A stretch of 61,501 nucleotides of DNA from an uncultured Amylibacter sp. (GCA_905182285.1 CAJJAY010000008.1:1-61501); one strand, 5' to 3'. Numbered from the stretch's first letter, positions 16,819 through 27,216 are shown. Numbers and translations: made by a program. The notes: generated from the sequence alone by a model not told the origin.

Positions 16819-18440
16819 TATTCAGGCTTCATACCATCACGTATTAATTTCCAATTAATAGCATCCAATAATGCCTCAAAACTTGCGTCAACAATATTTG
16901 CTGAAACGCCAACTGTGGACCACCTTTTACCTTCTCCATCTTGGCTGTCTATGACAACTCTTGTTACTGCATCAGTGCCCCTTCCAGTTATTCTCACCTT
17001 GTAATCTGTCAAGGTCATATCATCGATACAATTTTGATATGGGCCTAAGTCCTTTGCTAATGCTTTTGATAAAGCATTTACAGGACCTTGGTCTCCACAC
17101 TCTGGATCCATACTTTCTGAAACTGATAAAACTTTATTTTTGCCTATTTTTGTAACAACTACTGCTTCCGAAAGGGAAACCATTTCTCCATATTTATTTT
17201 TACGCTTTTCAACAGTAACCCGATAACGCTTAATTTCAAAAAACATTGGTAATTGTCCCAAAATTTTACGTGCAACCAACTCAAATGATGCTTGTGCACT
17301 ATCATATGCATACCCTCGATCTTCTCTCTCTTTTATAACATTAAGTATTTCACTTAATCGACTATCACCATTATTTATTTCAAGACCTGCATCCATTAAT
17401 CGTTTTTTTAGATTAGACTGCCCTGCTTGGTTGGACATTGGAATAATGCGCTCATTTCCAACAAGACTAGGGTTTATATGCTCATAAGTTAATGGATCTT
17501 TCAAAATTGCGGATGCATGCAAACCAGCTTTATGAGCAAAAGCAGACGAACCAACATACGCAGCCCATTTATCCGGCACACGGTTTAAAATATCATCTAA
17601 CATTCTAGAAATACCTGTAAGACTGCCAAGTTGATTAGCCTCAACTCCCGTTTCATATAAACTTGAATAAGGCTCTTTTAAAAGTAACGTAGGAATAAGA
17701 GTTATTAAATTTGCATTTCCACAACGTTCACCTAAGCCGTTTAAAGTACCTTGAACTTGCCTGGCTCCTGCATCTATGGCAGCTAATGAATTTGCTATCG
17801 CATGCTCGGTATCATTATGAGTATGAATTCCTATAAAATCTCCAGGAATACCATAATCAATAAGGGCTTTCGTAGCAGCAAATATTTGTGAAGGTAATGC
17901 GCCACCATTGGTATCGCACAAAACCACCCACCTTGCGCCAGCATCATATGCAGATTTTGCAGCTTTTAACGCATAAATTGGGTTTTCACGATAACCATCA
18001 AAAAAGTGTTCACAATCAAAAAGTGCCTCACGACCCTTTGAAACTATATGCTTTATACTCTCAGATATATTTTTTAAATTTTCATCTAATGTAATTCCAA
18101 GTGCTTTTGTTACGTGGAAATCATGTGTTTTCCCAACCAAACATACACCAGGAGTGTTAGCATTTAAAACTGCAGATAAAACTTCATCATTTTCTGCTGA
18201 CCTACCTGATCTTTTAGTCATACCAAATGCAGTAAAAGTTGCTTTTAATTTTGGTTTAGTATCAAAAAAATCACTATCTGTTGGGTTTGCACCAGGCCAA
18301 CCTCCTTCAATATAGTCAATGCCCAAAACATCTAAAGCAGACGAAATCCGTGTCTTATCTTCTACATTAAAATTTACACCTTGAGTTTGCTGTCCATCTC
18401 GAAGAGTTGTATCGTACAAATATATTCTCTCACGTTTCAT
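16818..18440 (-). CDS. cimA: Citramalate synthase
   Basis: Condenses acetyl-CoA and pyruvate to (R)-citramalate, the threonine-independent entry to isoleucine. [16 protein letters not shown] at residues 8-23 supplies the catalytic Arg and Asp of the DRE-TIM barrel. [15 protein letters not shown] holds the metal-binding His-X-His, and [13 protein letters not shown] is the DRE-TIM glycine-rich loop. The C-terminal 150 residues form a LeuA-type regulatory domain. The 540-residue length and [12 protein letters not shown] point to CimA rather than LeuA. It overlaps cysS by four bases upstream and the next gene by one base downstream. Confidence 0.93.
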   Translation of the reverse strand: MKRERIYLYDTTLRDGQQTQGVNFNVEDKTRISSALDVLGIDYIEGGWPGANPTDSDFFDTKPKLKATFTAFGMTKRSGRSAENDEVLSAVLNANTPGVCLVGKTHDFHVTKALGITLDENLKNISESIKHIVSKGREALFDCEHFFDGYRENPIYALKAAKSAYDAGARWVVLCDTNGGALPSQIFAATKALIDYGIPGDFIGIHTHNDTEHAIANSLAAIDAGARQVQGTLNGLGERCGNANLITLIPTLLLKEPYSSLYETGVEANQLGSLTGISRMLDDILNRVPDKWAAYVGSSAFAHKAGLHASAILKDPLTYEHINPSLVGNERIIPMSNQAGQSNLKKRLMDAGLEINNGDSRLSEILNVIKEREDRGYAYDSAQASFELVARKILGQLPMFFEIKRYRVTVEKRKNKYGEMVSLSEAVVVTKIGKNKVLSVSESMDPECGDQGPVNALSKALAKDLGPYQNCIDDMTLTDYKVRITGRGTDAVTRVVIDSQDGEGKRWSTVGVSANIVDASFEALLDAINWKLIRDGMKPE

Positions 18441-19804
18441 AAAAAATCCTCCAGCTTAGAGCTATCAAACTGTAGTCCAACTATAAGTTTAATTCTGTCT
18501 TTACTCATTTGCACATCAAGGCCAGCAGAGATAAAAGAAGATTTTAAATTATCTAATTCAGAAAAATCTTTTGTTTTCATTGCTTTGTCTCTCACATCTA
18601 ATATTAATGCCTCTAGGGCAGATAAGTCAAAAGTATTTTCTTCAACCCAACCACCCATTTGATTATTTAATAAACCTAATAATTGCGCAGAAGCTTTTAA
18701 TGTTTTTGCATCTCCACGCTTAGCAATGCCATGTAGAGCTGTGATAGCTTTTGATGTATTAAGATCATCATTTAAAGCTTCAATTACCTCCTCAGAAATC
18801 AATTTTGAATCTTGGATATCTTTAGTTAATTTCCGCCATTTACGTAATGTGACTTCAGCTTCTTGAGCTTTTTTTACGGTCCAATCCATAGGCTTTGAGT
18901 AATGTGTACTTAAATATACGAATCTAATTACTTCTCCAGAAAAACCTTCATCTAATAAATCCCTCACGGAGAAAAAATTCCCAAGTGATTTGGACATTTT
19001 TTTTCCTTCAACTTGAAGCATTTCATTATGGAGCCAAACGTTTGCAAAGCTATCTTGACCACAACAAGCGCAACTTTGTGCTATTTCATTTTCATGATGT
19101 GGAAACTGAAGATCTAAACCACCCCCGTGAATATCAAATTTTTCACCAAATAATGATCTTGCCATTGCAGAACATTCAATATGCCAACCTGGCCGGCCAA
19201 ACCCCCAAGGGCTTTCCCACCCTGGCTGTTCATTGTTTGAAGGCTTCCATAATACAAAATCCATTGGATTTCTTTTATATGGAGCAACTTCCACTCGGGC
19301 TCCAGCTATCATATCATCAACAGATCTCCCTGAAAGCATACCATATGCTTCATATGAATTAACATCAAAAAGAACATGATCTTTAGAAGAATATGCATGA
19401 CCTTTTTTTATTAATTCTTTAATCATTTCAATCATTTCAGAAATATATTCTGTAGCTCTTGGTGTATAATTTGGTTCTAAAGCTCCTAATGCAGCCATAT
19501 CTTTATTATACCAACCAATAGTCTCATCAGTAATTTCACGTATGGATCTGCCAGTAGAAATAGCTTTAACATTAATTTTATCATCTACATCTGTGAAATT
19601 TCTTGCATAGCTGACAAATGTAACCCCATACTTATGCCTCAGTAATCGATAGAGAATATCAAATACAACCACTGGCCTTGCATTTCCTATATGTGCTCTA
19701 TCATATACCGTTGGTCCACATACATACATGCGTACATTTTTTGCATCTATAGGTTTAAAGACCTCTTTTTTTCGATTTTTAATATTATAAAGCTTAATAG
19801 TCAT
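18437..19804 (-). CDS. cysS: Cysteinyl-tRNA synthetase
   Basis: Class I synthetase charging tRNA-Cys. Cys29 with the later WHIECSAMA and HHENE motifs forms the zinc site, HIGN at 38-41 is the HIGH motif, and [10 protein letters not shown] is the KMSKS loop. I start at MTIKLYNI, with a weak GAGAA ribosome site, giving 455 residues; an upstream in-frame start would add eleven residues with no family match. It leads the cysS-cimA-squalene-synthase-like operon. Confidence 0.95.
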   Translation of the reverse strand: MTIKLYNIKNRKKEVFKPIDAKNVRMYVCGPTVYDRAHIGNARPVVVFDILYRLLRHKYGVTFVSYARNFTDVDDKINVKAISTGRSIREITDETIGWYNKDMAALGALEPNYTPRATEYISEMIEMIKELIKKGHAYSSKDHVLFDVNSYEAYGMLSGRSVDDMIAGARVEVAPYKRNPMDFVLWKPSNNEQPGWESPWGFGRPGWHIECSAMARSLFGEKFDIHGGGLDLQFPHHENEIAQSCACCGQDSFANVWLHNEMLQVEGKKMSKSLGNFFSVRDLLDEGFSGEVIRFVYLSTHYSKPMDWTVKKAQEAEVTLRKWRKLTKDIQDSKLISEEVIEALNDDLNTSKAITALHGIAKRGDAKTLKASAQLLGLLNNQMGGWVEENTFDLSALEALILDVRDKAMKTKDFSELDNLKSSFISAGLDVQMSKDRIKLIVGLQFDSSKLEDFL

Positions 19805-19974
19805 AATTTTCTCACTTTTCCAATATGCAGGTATCACTTTGCCAAAAGAATGAAAATAAAGAACCTTCAGTTAAATAAAGTAAAATTAATATTATTAAAT
19901 AACATTTGGTTTTTGAATTGCTACTTTAAAATTAAAAGCTTATCTTTTTTTGAATGTTTTCATAAGGAAATGAC

Positions 19975-20793
19975 ATGTTTTTATTAAGAAATTTACTGAT
20001 ATTTTTCTTTTTTATACTTGCTAGTAATATAAATGCAAAAAACTTTCCCTTACCAACAACGCCTTACATTAGTGATTATGCTAATTTATTGGATCCAGAA
20101 ACTGAAGCTCGCCTAACAAAAACAATAATAAAATTAAGACAAGATTTGGATTTAGAATTAACAATCGCAACAATTGAGACCAGATATGATTATGGTGAAT
20201 TTTCTTCGATAGAGGAATTTGCAAAAGGTCTCTTTAGGAGCTGGGGACTTGGAGATTTAGCTCGAAATGATGGAGTATTAATTTTAATATCTAGGTCAGA
20301 TGGTGAAATGCGCATCGAAGTTGGATCAAGCTATGGAGAAATATACAATAAACGTATGGGACTCGTAATACAAAATCATTTTTTACCATACTTTCAAGGC
20401 AATCAAATAGCAGAGGGTATAGAACTTGGGACATATGAAATAATCAACCGCTTACAACCAACTTATGATGTCAATGATCCAAACCAATTAGACAAAATAA
20501 CCCTCAGCTCAGCAATAAAACGTACAAGTTTTTGGCGTATTTTAGAAGACAAATATTTAGTCATAGTTTTTTTAGGTATAATACTTTTCTTAAATTTTGA
20601 AACAAGAATGCGAGATATACTTATTGGACTAAGAAGGTGCCCAAATTGTCGAAGGGGTCAATTAATGAAAGTAAGAACCCTTACTAAAAAACAAACAAAG
20701 TCTAAGCCTGGTCGAGAATTAATGAAAACATATTGCTATAGCTGTGATTACAATTCAATTGAACATCGATCAATTCCAATAGTTATAAATTAA
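19975..20793 (+). CDS. TPM-domain membrane protein with C-terminal zinc ribbon
   Basis: A 272-residue protein with a signal peptide (about residues 1-21, ending ASNINA). A TPM domain (about 28-160: ISDYANLLDPETEARL, GDLARNDGVLILISRSDGEMRIEVG) like YgcG or the plant TLP18.3 phosphatase follows. Then come one hydrophobic helix near 192-207 and a four-Cys ribbon (CPNC and CYSC). The TPM domain would be periplasmic and the ribbon cytoplasmic. TPM proteins are linked to envelope or photosystem maintenance; the exact role is unknown. AAGGAA precedes the ATG. It is a single gene, divergent from cysS. Confidence 0.82.
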   Translation: MFLLRNLLIFFFFILASNINAKNFPLPTTPYISDYANLLDPETEARLTKTIIKLRQDLDLELTIATIETRYDYGEFSSIEEFAKGLFRSWGLGDLARNDGVLILISRSDGEMRIEVGSSYGEIYNKRMGLVIQNHFLPYFQGNQIAEGIELGTYEIINRLQPTYDVNDPNQLDKITLSSAIKRTSFWRILEDKYLVIVFLGIILFLNFETRMRDILIGLRRCPNCRRGQLMKVRTLTKKQTKSKPGRELMKTYCYSCDYNSIEHRSIPIVIN

Positions 20794-20810
20794 ATATAAT
20801 ATATTTATAA

Positions 20811-20847
20811 CGCATCTAAGACACAAAGGGGACTGAACCTAGATGCG
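20811..20847 (+). repeat. Inverted repeat, 8-bp perfect arms
   Basis: CGCATCTA and TAGATGCG are separated by 21 bases that include AAAGGGGAC. It lies 18 bases past the TPM gene stop. There is no T tract after it, so it is not a classic intrinsic terminator. Confidence 0.6.
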
Positions 20848-20926
20848 CATTTATTATATGGAGTTTATTTTCGACTTTTCAAGTTAATAACATAAAATTT
20901 TTATAAATGAGAAAATAATAATTTAA

Positions 20927-20956
20927 ACTAATAGGGGCGATATCTGCTCTATTAGT
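20927..20956 (+). repeat. Inverted repeat, 8-bp perfect arms
   Basis: ACTAATAG and CTATTAGT can be extended by two pairs (one G-U) inward and are followed by TTTA. It may be a weak terminator or an mRNA end-stabilising hairpin in the gap before the methyltransferase gene. Confidence 0.5.
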
Positions 20957-21155
20957 TTTATGGTATATGATTTTAAATAAAAATGTGTAAAAAAACTTTA
21001 CAGAATCTAAAAACTACAGCAATCATTATATATGATTGATTTAGATTGGATGACATGCTTGATATCTAGCACTATTGGTGCCCAGCGTGGACGTGCGGCA
21101 AGAGGATCTCCATATACTTTTTGAGATAAATTTTTAATTCAAAAAGGAATATTAT

Positions 21156-22694
21156 ATGACAAACATTACTCGTAGATCAGGTGGACGCTCAGCTCGACAA
21201 GCATTGAGGTCTTCAAAACTATCTGATGACATAAGACCTATTAGGCCAGGTATGGAAGGTGGTAAATATAAACCACTTTCTGAAGCTGACACCATAAAAA
21301 TTCACCATACAGCTCTTGACGCTTTAGAGCAAATTGGCTTAGCAGATGCGCCTCCAAGTGGTATAAAGATCTTAACTGACGCAGGTGCAATATTGGGAGA
21401 TGATGGCCGGATCAGGTTTCCTCGCGCTTTAGTTGAAGACATGTTAGCCAAAGCAGCAAAATCAATTACCTTGTATTCGCGCGATGGTAAAAATGATTTA
21501 GATGTTGGCGGAAACCGTGTTCACTATGGCACAGCAGGCGCTGCTGTGAATCTTGTTGATATTGATGGAAATAATTACCGCGAATGTTTACTTCAAGACC
21601 TCCACGATGCAGCTAAAATAACGCAACAACTTGATAATATTCATTTTTTTCAGAGACCTATGGTTTGTAGGGATATAGCAGATAATTTTGAAATGGATAT
21701 GAATACTATTTATGGTGCAACCTCTGGAACTTCAAAACATATAGGAACTAGTTTTACTGAACCATCTTTTATTCCAGGAATATTTGAACTTATTTATGAT
21801 ATTGCTGGTGGTGAGGGTGCTTTTCGCGAAAGACCATTTATATCAAATAGTAATTGCTTTGTAGTTCCACCAATGAAATTTGCTACTGAAGCATGTGAGG
21901 TAATGGAAGCATGTATTCGTGGTGGCATGCCAGTATTATTACTTTCAGCAGGAATGGCTGGGGCAACTGCCCCATCTACAATTGCTGGAGCAATTGTTCA
22001 AGCAGTGGCAGAATGCCTTGCAGGCATTGTGTATGTGAATGCTATGAGCCCTGGGCATCCTGCAATATTTGGCACTTGGCCTTTCGGATTAGATTTAAGA
22101 ACTGGCTCAATGAGTGTTGGGTCTGGAGAACAAGCATTATTAACCGCAGGTTGCGCCCAAATGCATAAATTTTATGGCATTCCAGGCGGTGCAGCTGCTG
22201 GTGCATCAGACTCAAAAATGCCTGATATGCAAGCAGGTTGGGAGCAAATGTGTTCAAGCGTAATGGCTGGGCTATCTGGATTAAACATGGTTTATGAGGC
22301 AGCAGGCATGCATGCTTCTTTACTGGGGTTTTGTCATGAATCTTTAATATTAGGTGATGATTTAATTGGCCAATCAATACGATGCGTGAGGGGTATTGAG
22401 GTAAACGATGAAACATTAGCTTTAGATCAAATTGCTGATGTGTGTTTAAATGGCCCAGGTCATTATCTAGGTACTGATCAAACATTGGGTAGAATGCAAT
22501 CTGACCATGTCTATCCTCAACTAGGAGATAGGACTAGTCCAAAAGAGTGGGCTGAAATTGGAAAGCCAGTTTTAACTGAAAAGGCCACAAAAATAAAAGA
22601 AGATATCTTATCAAAACCATCTGACGTAGCTTTTGACCCTATTCTTGATGCAAATCTCAGAAGAAAATACAAAATACACTTAAATATGAACTAA
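21156..22694 (+). CDS. MttB-family (non-pyrrolysine) methyltransferase
   Basis: A 512-residue member of the trimethylamine/glycine-betaine:corrinoid methyltransferase family. RPGMEGGKYKPLSEADTIKIH near residues 33-53, GTSFTEPSFIPG, and the TIM-barrel segments PGGAAAGASDSKMPDMQAGWE and YEAAGMHASLLGF are typical. The frame runs without a stop, so it does not use an amber pyrrolysine codon and belongs to the MtgB-like branch that demethylates glycine betaine or other quaternary amines. Marine alphaproteobacteria carry many such genes. No corrinoid protein or MtgA partner is adjacent, so the substrate is open. It is a single gene behind a long upstream gap. Confidence 0.85.
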   Translation: MTNITRRSGGRSARQALRSSKLSDDIRPIRPGMEGGKYKPLSEADTIKIHHTALDALEQIGLADAPPSGIKILTDAGAILGDDGRIRFPRALVEDMLAKAAKSITLYSRDGKNDLDVGGNRVHYGTAGAAVNLVDIDGNNYRECLLQDLHDAAKITQQLDNIHFFQRPMVCRDIADNFEMDMNTIYGATSGTSKHIGTSFTEPSFIPGIFELIYDIAGGEGAFRERPFISNSNCFVVPPMKFATEACEVMEACIRGGMPVLLLSAGMAGATAPSTIAGAIVQAVAECLAGIVYVNAMSPGHPAIFGTWPFGLDLRTGSMSVGSGEQALLTAGCAQMHKFYGIPGGAAAGASDSKMPDMQAGWEQMCSSVMAGLSGLNMVYEAAGMHASLLGFCHESLILGDDLIGQSIRCVRGIEVNDETLALDQIADVCLNGPGHYLGTDQTLGRMQSDHVYPQLGDRTSPKEWAEIGKPVLTEKATKIKEDILSKPSDVAFDPILDANLRRKYKIHLNMN

Positions 22695-23010
22695 CAAAGG
22701 GCTTAAAGTTAACAAATATAAAAATTTCTACAGCCTTGTTCTATTTTTTTCTACAAATTGAGCGTTTGCCGTTGGTGGTACGGTAAACGTTCTAACTTGA
22801 TTATTGCACCCTAACCTAGGTTTTAAACATTTAATTGCTATGATAGATGTAAGCTTGTTATCAATATAAATTATTATCTAAAAATTTTGGCCGAAAATTT
22901 CAATTTCTACCTTATTGACAATAATATCATGAACTATCTTCACTTTAGAAGAGTTTATAAATCCTAATTAACAGAGCAGTCACAATTATATTTTTCACAA
23001 TAATTAACTA
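22695..23010. other. 316-base AT-rich gap with one strong hairpin
   Basis: I find no gene. A 13-bp stem with a seven-base loop (22760-22772 with 22780-22792, two G-U pairs) is the only marked structure. It lies between the convergent methyltransferase and MarC genes. Neither side has a good T tract. CTAACCTAGGTTT at about 22810 is a further small palindrome. Confidence 0.45.
22760..22792. repeat. 13-bp stem-loop between convergent genes
   Basis: The arms GAGCGTTTGCCGT and ACGGTAAACGTTC pair with two G-U (or two mismatched, on the other strand) positions around TGGTGGT. It is the most stable-looking structure in the gap and may stop transcription from both sides by a factor-dependent route or protect mRNA ends. 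Confidence 0.5.
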
Positions 23011-23622
23011 TCAAATAATGCCTAATCCATTTAAGCCATCAACGACGAATTGAACAGATAGCGCAGCCAATAACATACCCATCAATCTTGTGATTACATT
23101 GATGCCTGTTTTACCCAACAACCGTTCAAATGGCCCACCCAATGAAAAAAATATGAATGTTAGAAATACGACTGAAACCATTGCAGATAAAACTACAAAA
23201 GTAGATGTAATGCCTGAAGCATCATTATCTAGCAACAAGATCATTGTAGCCATAGAGCCCGGCCCAGCTATCAATGGTGTTGCAAGAGGGAAAACTGAAG
23301 GGTCATCATGTACATCCATTTCAGTTTGTTCTTCTCTACGCTGCCCGCGTTTACTAAATAGCATTTCCACAGCAGTTAAAAACAGAAGCAACCCACCAGA
23401 TATTTTAAATGCGGGCATACCTATACCTATAAAGTTTAATAAGTTTTCTCCAAACAATCCAAATAGTAGCAAAATTCCAAGTGCAACTGAACATGCTCTT
23501 AATCCTATTTTTAAACGGTTTTTATTATTACCAAGAGTTAAAGATATAAAAATTGGTAATAATCCAATAGGATCAATAACCAAAAAAAGCATTACAAATG
23601 CAGTTACAAACAATTCAAACAT
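23011..23622 (-). CDS. MarC family integral membrane protein
   Basis: About 203 residues and six hydrophobic helices of the MarC/UPF0056 family. FLVIDPIGLLPIF near the N terminus and FPLATPLIAGPGSMATMI in the middle are the two family repeats, each with a conserved Pro-Gly. Function is not established (an old link to multiple antibiotic resistance is not supported). I start at the ATG of MFELFVTAF; a TTG four codons upstream is possible but lacks a ribosome site. Single gene. Confidence 0.85.
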   Translation of the reverse strand: MFELFVTAFVMLFLVIDPIGLLPIFISLTLGNNKNRLKIGLRACSVALGILLLFGLFGENLLNFIGIGMPAFKISGGLLLFLTAVEMLFSKRGQRREEQTEMDVHDDPSVFPLATPLIAGPGSMATMILLLDNDASGITSTFVVLSAMVSVVFLTFIFFSLGGPFERLLGKTGINVITRLMGMLLAALSVQFVVDGLNGLGII

Positions 23623-23896
23623 TCTAGGATCCAAGAAAAAAATAATTACATAACATTGTATCCAGTTTCTTTATATTTTTTACAAGGAAAAGGTTTATAG
23701 TTTTGTCAGTTTAACCCTATACATTGCCACAAATAAGGACTATCGCGCCATGATAGGCAAAGTTTTGCAGTTTTTGGGTTTCAGCATTCTAGCCTTTTGG
23801 TAACATTTGGGGTTTACCAAATATTGAATGTTAACCTGCAGAGATCTTCCCATTGGCTCAAGCCATGGACCACTGCCATGATAAGAAATAATAGTT

Positions 23897-25900
23897 GTGA
23901 TCAAAACATTAGCAGATGCCCTTGCAAAGCAAGGCTACGATAAACTTACTCCTGTGCAATCAGAGGTAAGCAAAGAAGAGTTTGAAATTTCTGATTTATT
24001 AGTTTCGGCTCAAACTGGGTCAGGTAAAACAGTAGGTTTTGGTATAGCAATTGCGCCAACAATATTAAAAGGCAAAGATAGTTTTGAACGAGCAAGCGCA
24101 CCTCTAGCGTTAATAATAGCACCTACACGAGAGCTTGCCATGCAAGTTAAAAGAGAGCTTACTTGGTTATATAGTATGGCTGGTGCCACTATTGCATCAT
24201 GTGTTGGTGGAATGGATATGCGAGACGAACGCAGGTCACTCGAACGTGGCTCACATATTGTTGTTGCTACCCCAGGTCGTCTTAGGGATCATATTCGAAG
24301 AGGGTCAATCAATTTATCTCAAATAAAAGCTGTTGTTTTAGATGAAGCTGATGAAATGCTAGATTTAGGTTTCAGAGAGGATTTAGAATTTATACTTTCT
24401 GAGGCACCAAAAGATAGAAGAACTTTAATGTTTTCTGCCACTGTTCCAAGAGCTATTGTTAATTTAGCAAAAAGTTACCAAAAAGATGCTATCCGCATAA
24501 CCACAGTATCTGATACAAAACAACACGCCGATATAGAATATATTGCTATGAATGTTTCTCCTAGAGATGGAGAAAATGCCATTATAAATGCCTTGAGATA
24601 CTATGAAGCCCCAAATGCACTAGTATTTTGCAATACGAGAGCAATGGTAAATCGATTAACATCTAGATTATCAAACCGAGGATTTTCAGTTGTAGCTCTT
24701 TCAGGTGAATTATCTCAATCAGAAAGAACACATGCATTACAAGCAATGAGAGATGGTCGCGCCAGAGTATGCGTAGCTACTGATGTTGCTGCTCGTGGAA
24801 TTGATTTACCTAATCTAGACTTAGTTGTACATGCAGAGTTGCCTCAAAATCATGAGACAATGCTGCATCGCTCTGGTCGAACTGGCCGTGCAGGCCGCCA
24901 AGGTGTATCAGCTATGATTGTACCTAGTCGTTTTCGTAAAAAAGCAGAACGATTATTACAATTAGGTAAAGTCACTGCGAATTGGCAAGATGCACCTTCC
25001 GCAAAACAAATAATTGAAAAAGATCAAGAAAGGCTATTATCAGATAGCACTTGGACAAATATAGCAACCTCTGCCGAAAGAGGTAGCGTAGATAAACTAA
25101 TAGAGACGTTTAGCGTTGAGCAATTAGCAACTGCATTTTATCGATTATATATAGAAAATCAATCAGCTCCAGAAGAACTTGTTCCTTCAGGAGCACTTGG
25201 AGCACCAAAGCCGCGTGGACAATTTGGACCAACAGTTTGGTTTTCTATTAGTGGAGGGCGAGAAGCAGATGCTAATCCTCGAAGAATGCTACCTATGATT
25301 TGTAAAGCAGGTAATCTTTCACGTGATGATATTGGCGCAATTAGAATACAAGATACTGAAACATTTGTAGAAATATTAAAATCAAGTGTAGATGGGTTTT
25401 TAAAATCTATAGGATCAAACAAAGAAATTGAACCAGGTGCATGGCTTAAACAATTAGATAAAACTCCAAATATTAAGACATCACCACGTGAGAAATTTGA
25501 TAGATCAGACAAACATGGAAAACCCTTCAAAGCAAAGAAAAAATGGGACAGTGATACTAGCAGAGATGATAGTGAGCCGTGGGATGTTGAAACACAAAAG
25601 CGCAGGTCTAAACCAAACCCTAATAAGAACCCCGAAACACGGCCAGATGGAGGCGTTATTCCTTTAAAGGGTCGCGATAAAAGCGATTCTAAACCTGAAA
25701 CCAAGAATAAAGGAAAACCAAACTGGTCAAAAGATGGCGGTAAAAAATCAGTACCTAAAAATCGTGCACGACCTAAACCAGTTAACGAAAAGCAAGGGTC
25801 AACTAATCCAAAAGCTAAAAAAGTTAAATCGGATCGTCCTAAAAAAGAAAAAACGAATGCACCAAGAGGAAAAAATGCTGTTTTAAAAAGAAGAAAGTAA
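23897..25900 (+). CDS. DEAD-box RNA helicase with DbpA-like domain and basic tail
   Basis: ATP-dependent RNA helicase of the DeaD/CsdA type, likely acting in ribosome assembly or mRNA remodelling. The Q motif LTPVQ (17-21), Walker A AQTGSGKT (38-45), APTRELA, VLDEADEMLD, MFSAT and HRSGRTGRAGR are all intact. A DbpA-like RNA-binding domain follows at about 440-510 (TVWFSISGGREADANPRRM). The last 120 residues are a disordered Lys/Arg/Pro-rich tail. The start is GTG with no strong ribosome site, 260 bases from the divergent MarC gene. That leader contains small stem-loops, which could fit cold-induced control. Confidence 0.9.
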   Translation: MIKTLADALAKQGYDKLTPVQSEVSKEEFEISDLLVSAQTGSGKTVGFGIAIAPTILKGKDSFERASAPLALIIAPTRELAMQVKRELTWLYSMAGATIASCVGGMDMRDERRSLERGSHIVVATPGRLRDHIRRGSINLSQIKAVVLDEADEMLDLGFREDLEFILSEAPKDRRTLMFSATVPRAIVNLAKSYQKDAIRITTVSDTKQHADIEYIAMNVSPRDGENAIINALRYYEAPNALVFCNTRAMVNRLTSRLSNRGFSVVALSGELSQSERTHALQAMRDGRARVCVATDVAARGIDLPNLDLVVHAELPQNHETMLHRSGRTGRAGRQGVSAMIVPSRFRKKAERLLQLGKVTANWQDAPSAKQIIEKDQERLLSDSTWTNIATSAERGSVDKLIETFSVEQLATAFYRLYIENQSAPEELVPSGALGAPKPRGQFGPTVWFSISGGREADANPRRMLPMICKAGNLSRDDIGAIRIQDTETFVEILKSSVDGFLKSIGSNKEIEPGAWLKQLDKTPNIKTSPREKFDRSDKHGKPFKAKKKWDSDTSRDDSEPWDVETQKRRSKPNPNKNPETRPDGGVIPLKGRDKSDSKPETKNKGKPNWSKDGGKKSVPKNRARPKPVNEKQGSTNPKAKKVKSDRPKKEKTNAPRGKNAVLKRRK

Positions 25901-25961
25901 AAAATACTGCAAACAAATCTTGATGCAGAATAATTATTCTATCTTAATTTTCAAATTACAT

Positions 25962-26993
25962 TCAGTGTGTTATTGGCCAAGTGTCACCAACCTTATAGCC
26001 TTCAGGCCAAGGATCACTTGGATCAAGAAAATGCTGATGCGTGCCAGTTACCCACCCTCGCCCACTTATTTGCGGCTTGATTGCATTAATGTTGCCTACT
26101 TTTGATGTACCAAGAATTTTACCTTGGAATTCAGAACCAATTATCGAGACACCCGTTAAATGATCTCCAATCTGCATTTCACCCCTCGCATGCAATAGGG
26201 CCATTCTTGCAGAAACTGCCGTGCCTGTCGGAGAACGGTCTAATTTACCTGGTTTAATTGAAACTACTGATTTAGCAGTTAAACCAATGTCATTTTTTTT
26301 AAGTTCTCCTGCAAATAAACAAAATGAGTGATGTTTCCAATTTGGTTGTTCTGGATGATAAAATTTCAATTGTTCATTTGCTGCATTAGTAATTTTTACA
26401 CCAATTTCAGCAAGATCTTTTGCTTCATCTACATTAAGTTTAAACCCTAATACTTTAGGGTTTACTACTACGAAACTATCTCCCCCAAAGGCAGTATCAA
26501 CAGTAACTGTTCCCAACCCACCAACTTCCAAATTTATATCTAAAAGATTAGCAAATGATGGTAAATTTTCTACTTCTATTTTCACAGCTTTGCCATTCAA
26601 ACAATGAGCATTAATTCTTACAATGCCTCCAGGGGCTTCTAATATTATTTTTGTAATTGGCTCCTGCATTGGAATAATGCCAGTATCTAAAAGGACTGTG
26701 GCAACACATATTGAATTAGATCCAGACATAGGTGGAGTATCTTCTGGTTCCATAATTATAAATGCAGCATCTGCGATAGGGTTTTTTGGAGGCACTAATA
26801 AATTCACATGCCTAAAAACACCTCCGCGGGGTTCATTAAGTACAAAATTACGTAGAGTTTTATCATTAGCTATCCATGTACGCTGCTCCCAAATCGTATC
26901 ACCTGGTGGAGGTAAAACACCACCAACAATAACATCTCCCACTTCACCTTCAGCATGACATGAAACTATATGGATTATTTTTTTACTTTGCAT
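25962..26993 (-). CDS. Proline racemase-family trans-3-hydroxy-L-proline dehydratase
   Basis: A 343-residue proline racemase-fold enzyme. Racemases and 4-hydroxyproline epimerases carry two catalytic Cys. Here the first is Ser90 (PPMSGSNS) and the second is Thr256 (DRSPTGT). A Thr at the second position is the known mark of trans-3-hydroxy-L-proline dehydratases, which make delta1-pyrroline-2-carboxylate. The divergent neighbour encodes an ornithine cyclodeaminase-family protein of the type (LhpI) that reduces that product to L-proline, which strengthens the call. Racemase or epimerase activity is unlikely without the Cys pair. Confidence 0.85.
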   Translation of the reverse strand: MQSKKIIHIVSCHAEGEVGDVIVGGVLPPPGDTIWEQRTWIANDKTLRNFVLNEPRGGVFRHVNLLVPPKNPIADAAFIIMEPEDTPPMSGSNSICVATVLLDTGIIPMQEPITKIILEAPGGIVRINAHCLNGKAVKIEVENLPSFANLLDINLEVGGLGTVTVDTAFGGDSFVVVNPKVLGFKLNVDEAKDLAEIGVKITNAANEQLKFYHPEQPNWKHHSFCLFAGELKKNDIGLTAKSVVSIKPGKLDRSPTGTAVSARMALLHARGEMQIGDHLTGVSIIGSEFQGKILGTSKVGNINAIKPQISGRGWVTGTHQHFLDPSDPWPEGYKVGDTWPITH

Positions 26994-27216
26994 TTATAAC
27001 GATCTTTAAATTTACCTAATTAAATGAATAAAATATAAATAATTCAATAGCTTTTTATTTAATAAAAATAAGAAAAGTAGATACATTCTAAAATTATCAG
27101 TTTTTATCTACTTATCAATTTTTTACTAAACTATATTGTAAGAAAAATTAATTACTTTAGCATAATTTAAAGATTATTTAATTAATTAGGAAAAATTAAC
27201 TCAAAGGCATCAATTC

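Larger units (their letters stand above)
20794..21155. other. 362-base intergenic stretch with two inverted repeats
   Basis: The stretch holds no recognised gene. It has a perfect 8-bp inverted repeat CGCATCTA/TAGATGCG (20811-20847, 21-base loop) and a second one, ACTAATAG/CTATTAGT (20927-20956). Near 21032-21124 lies a patch richer in G+C that could encode a 30-residue peptide ending RGRAARGSPYTF. A good AAAAAGGA ribosome site is just before the next gene. Function of the repeats is unknown; they may be leader or terminator structures. Confidence 0.5.

Noticed and set aside
21156-22694. Pyrrolysine-containing trimethylamine methyltransferase
   Set aside because: The reading frame has no internal amber codon and the protein is full length without one.
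25962-26993. Proline racemase or 4-hydroxyproline epimerase
   Set aside because: Both catalytic Cys positions are changed (Ser90, Thr256), which does not support racemisation or epimerisation.
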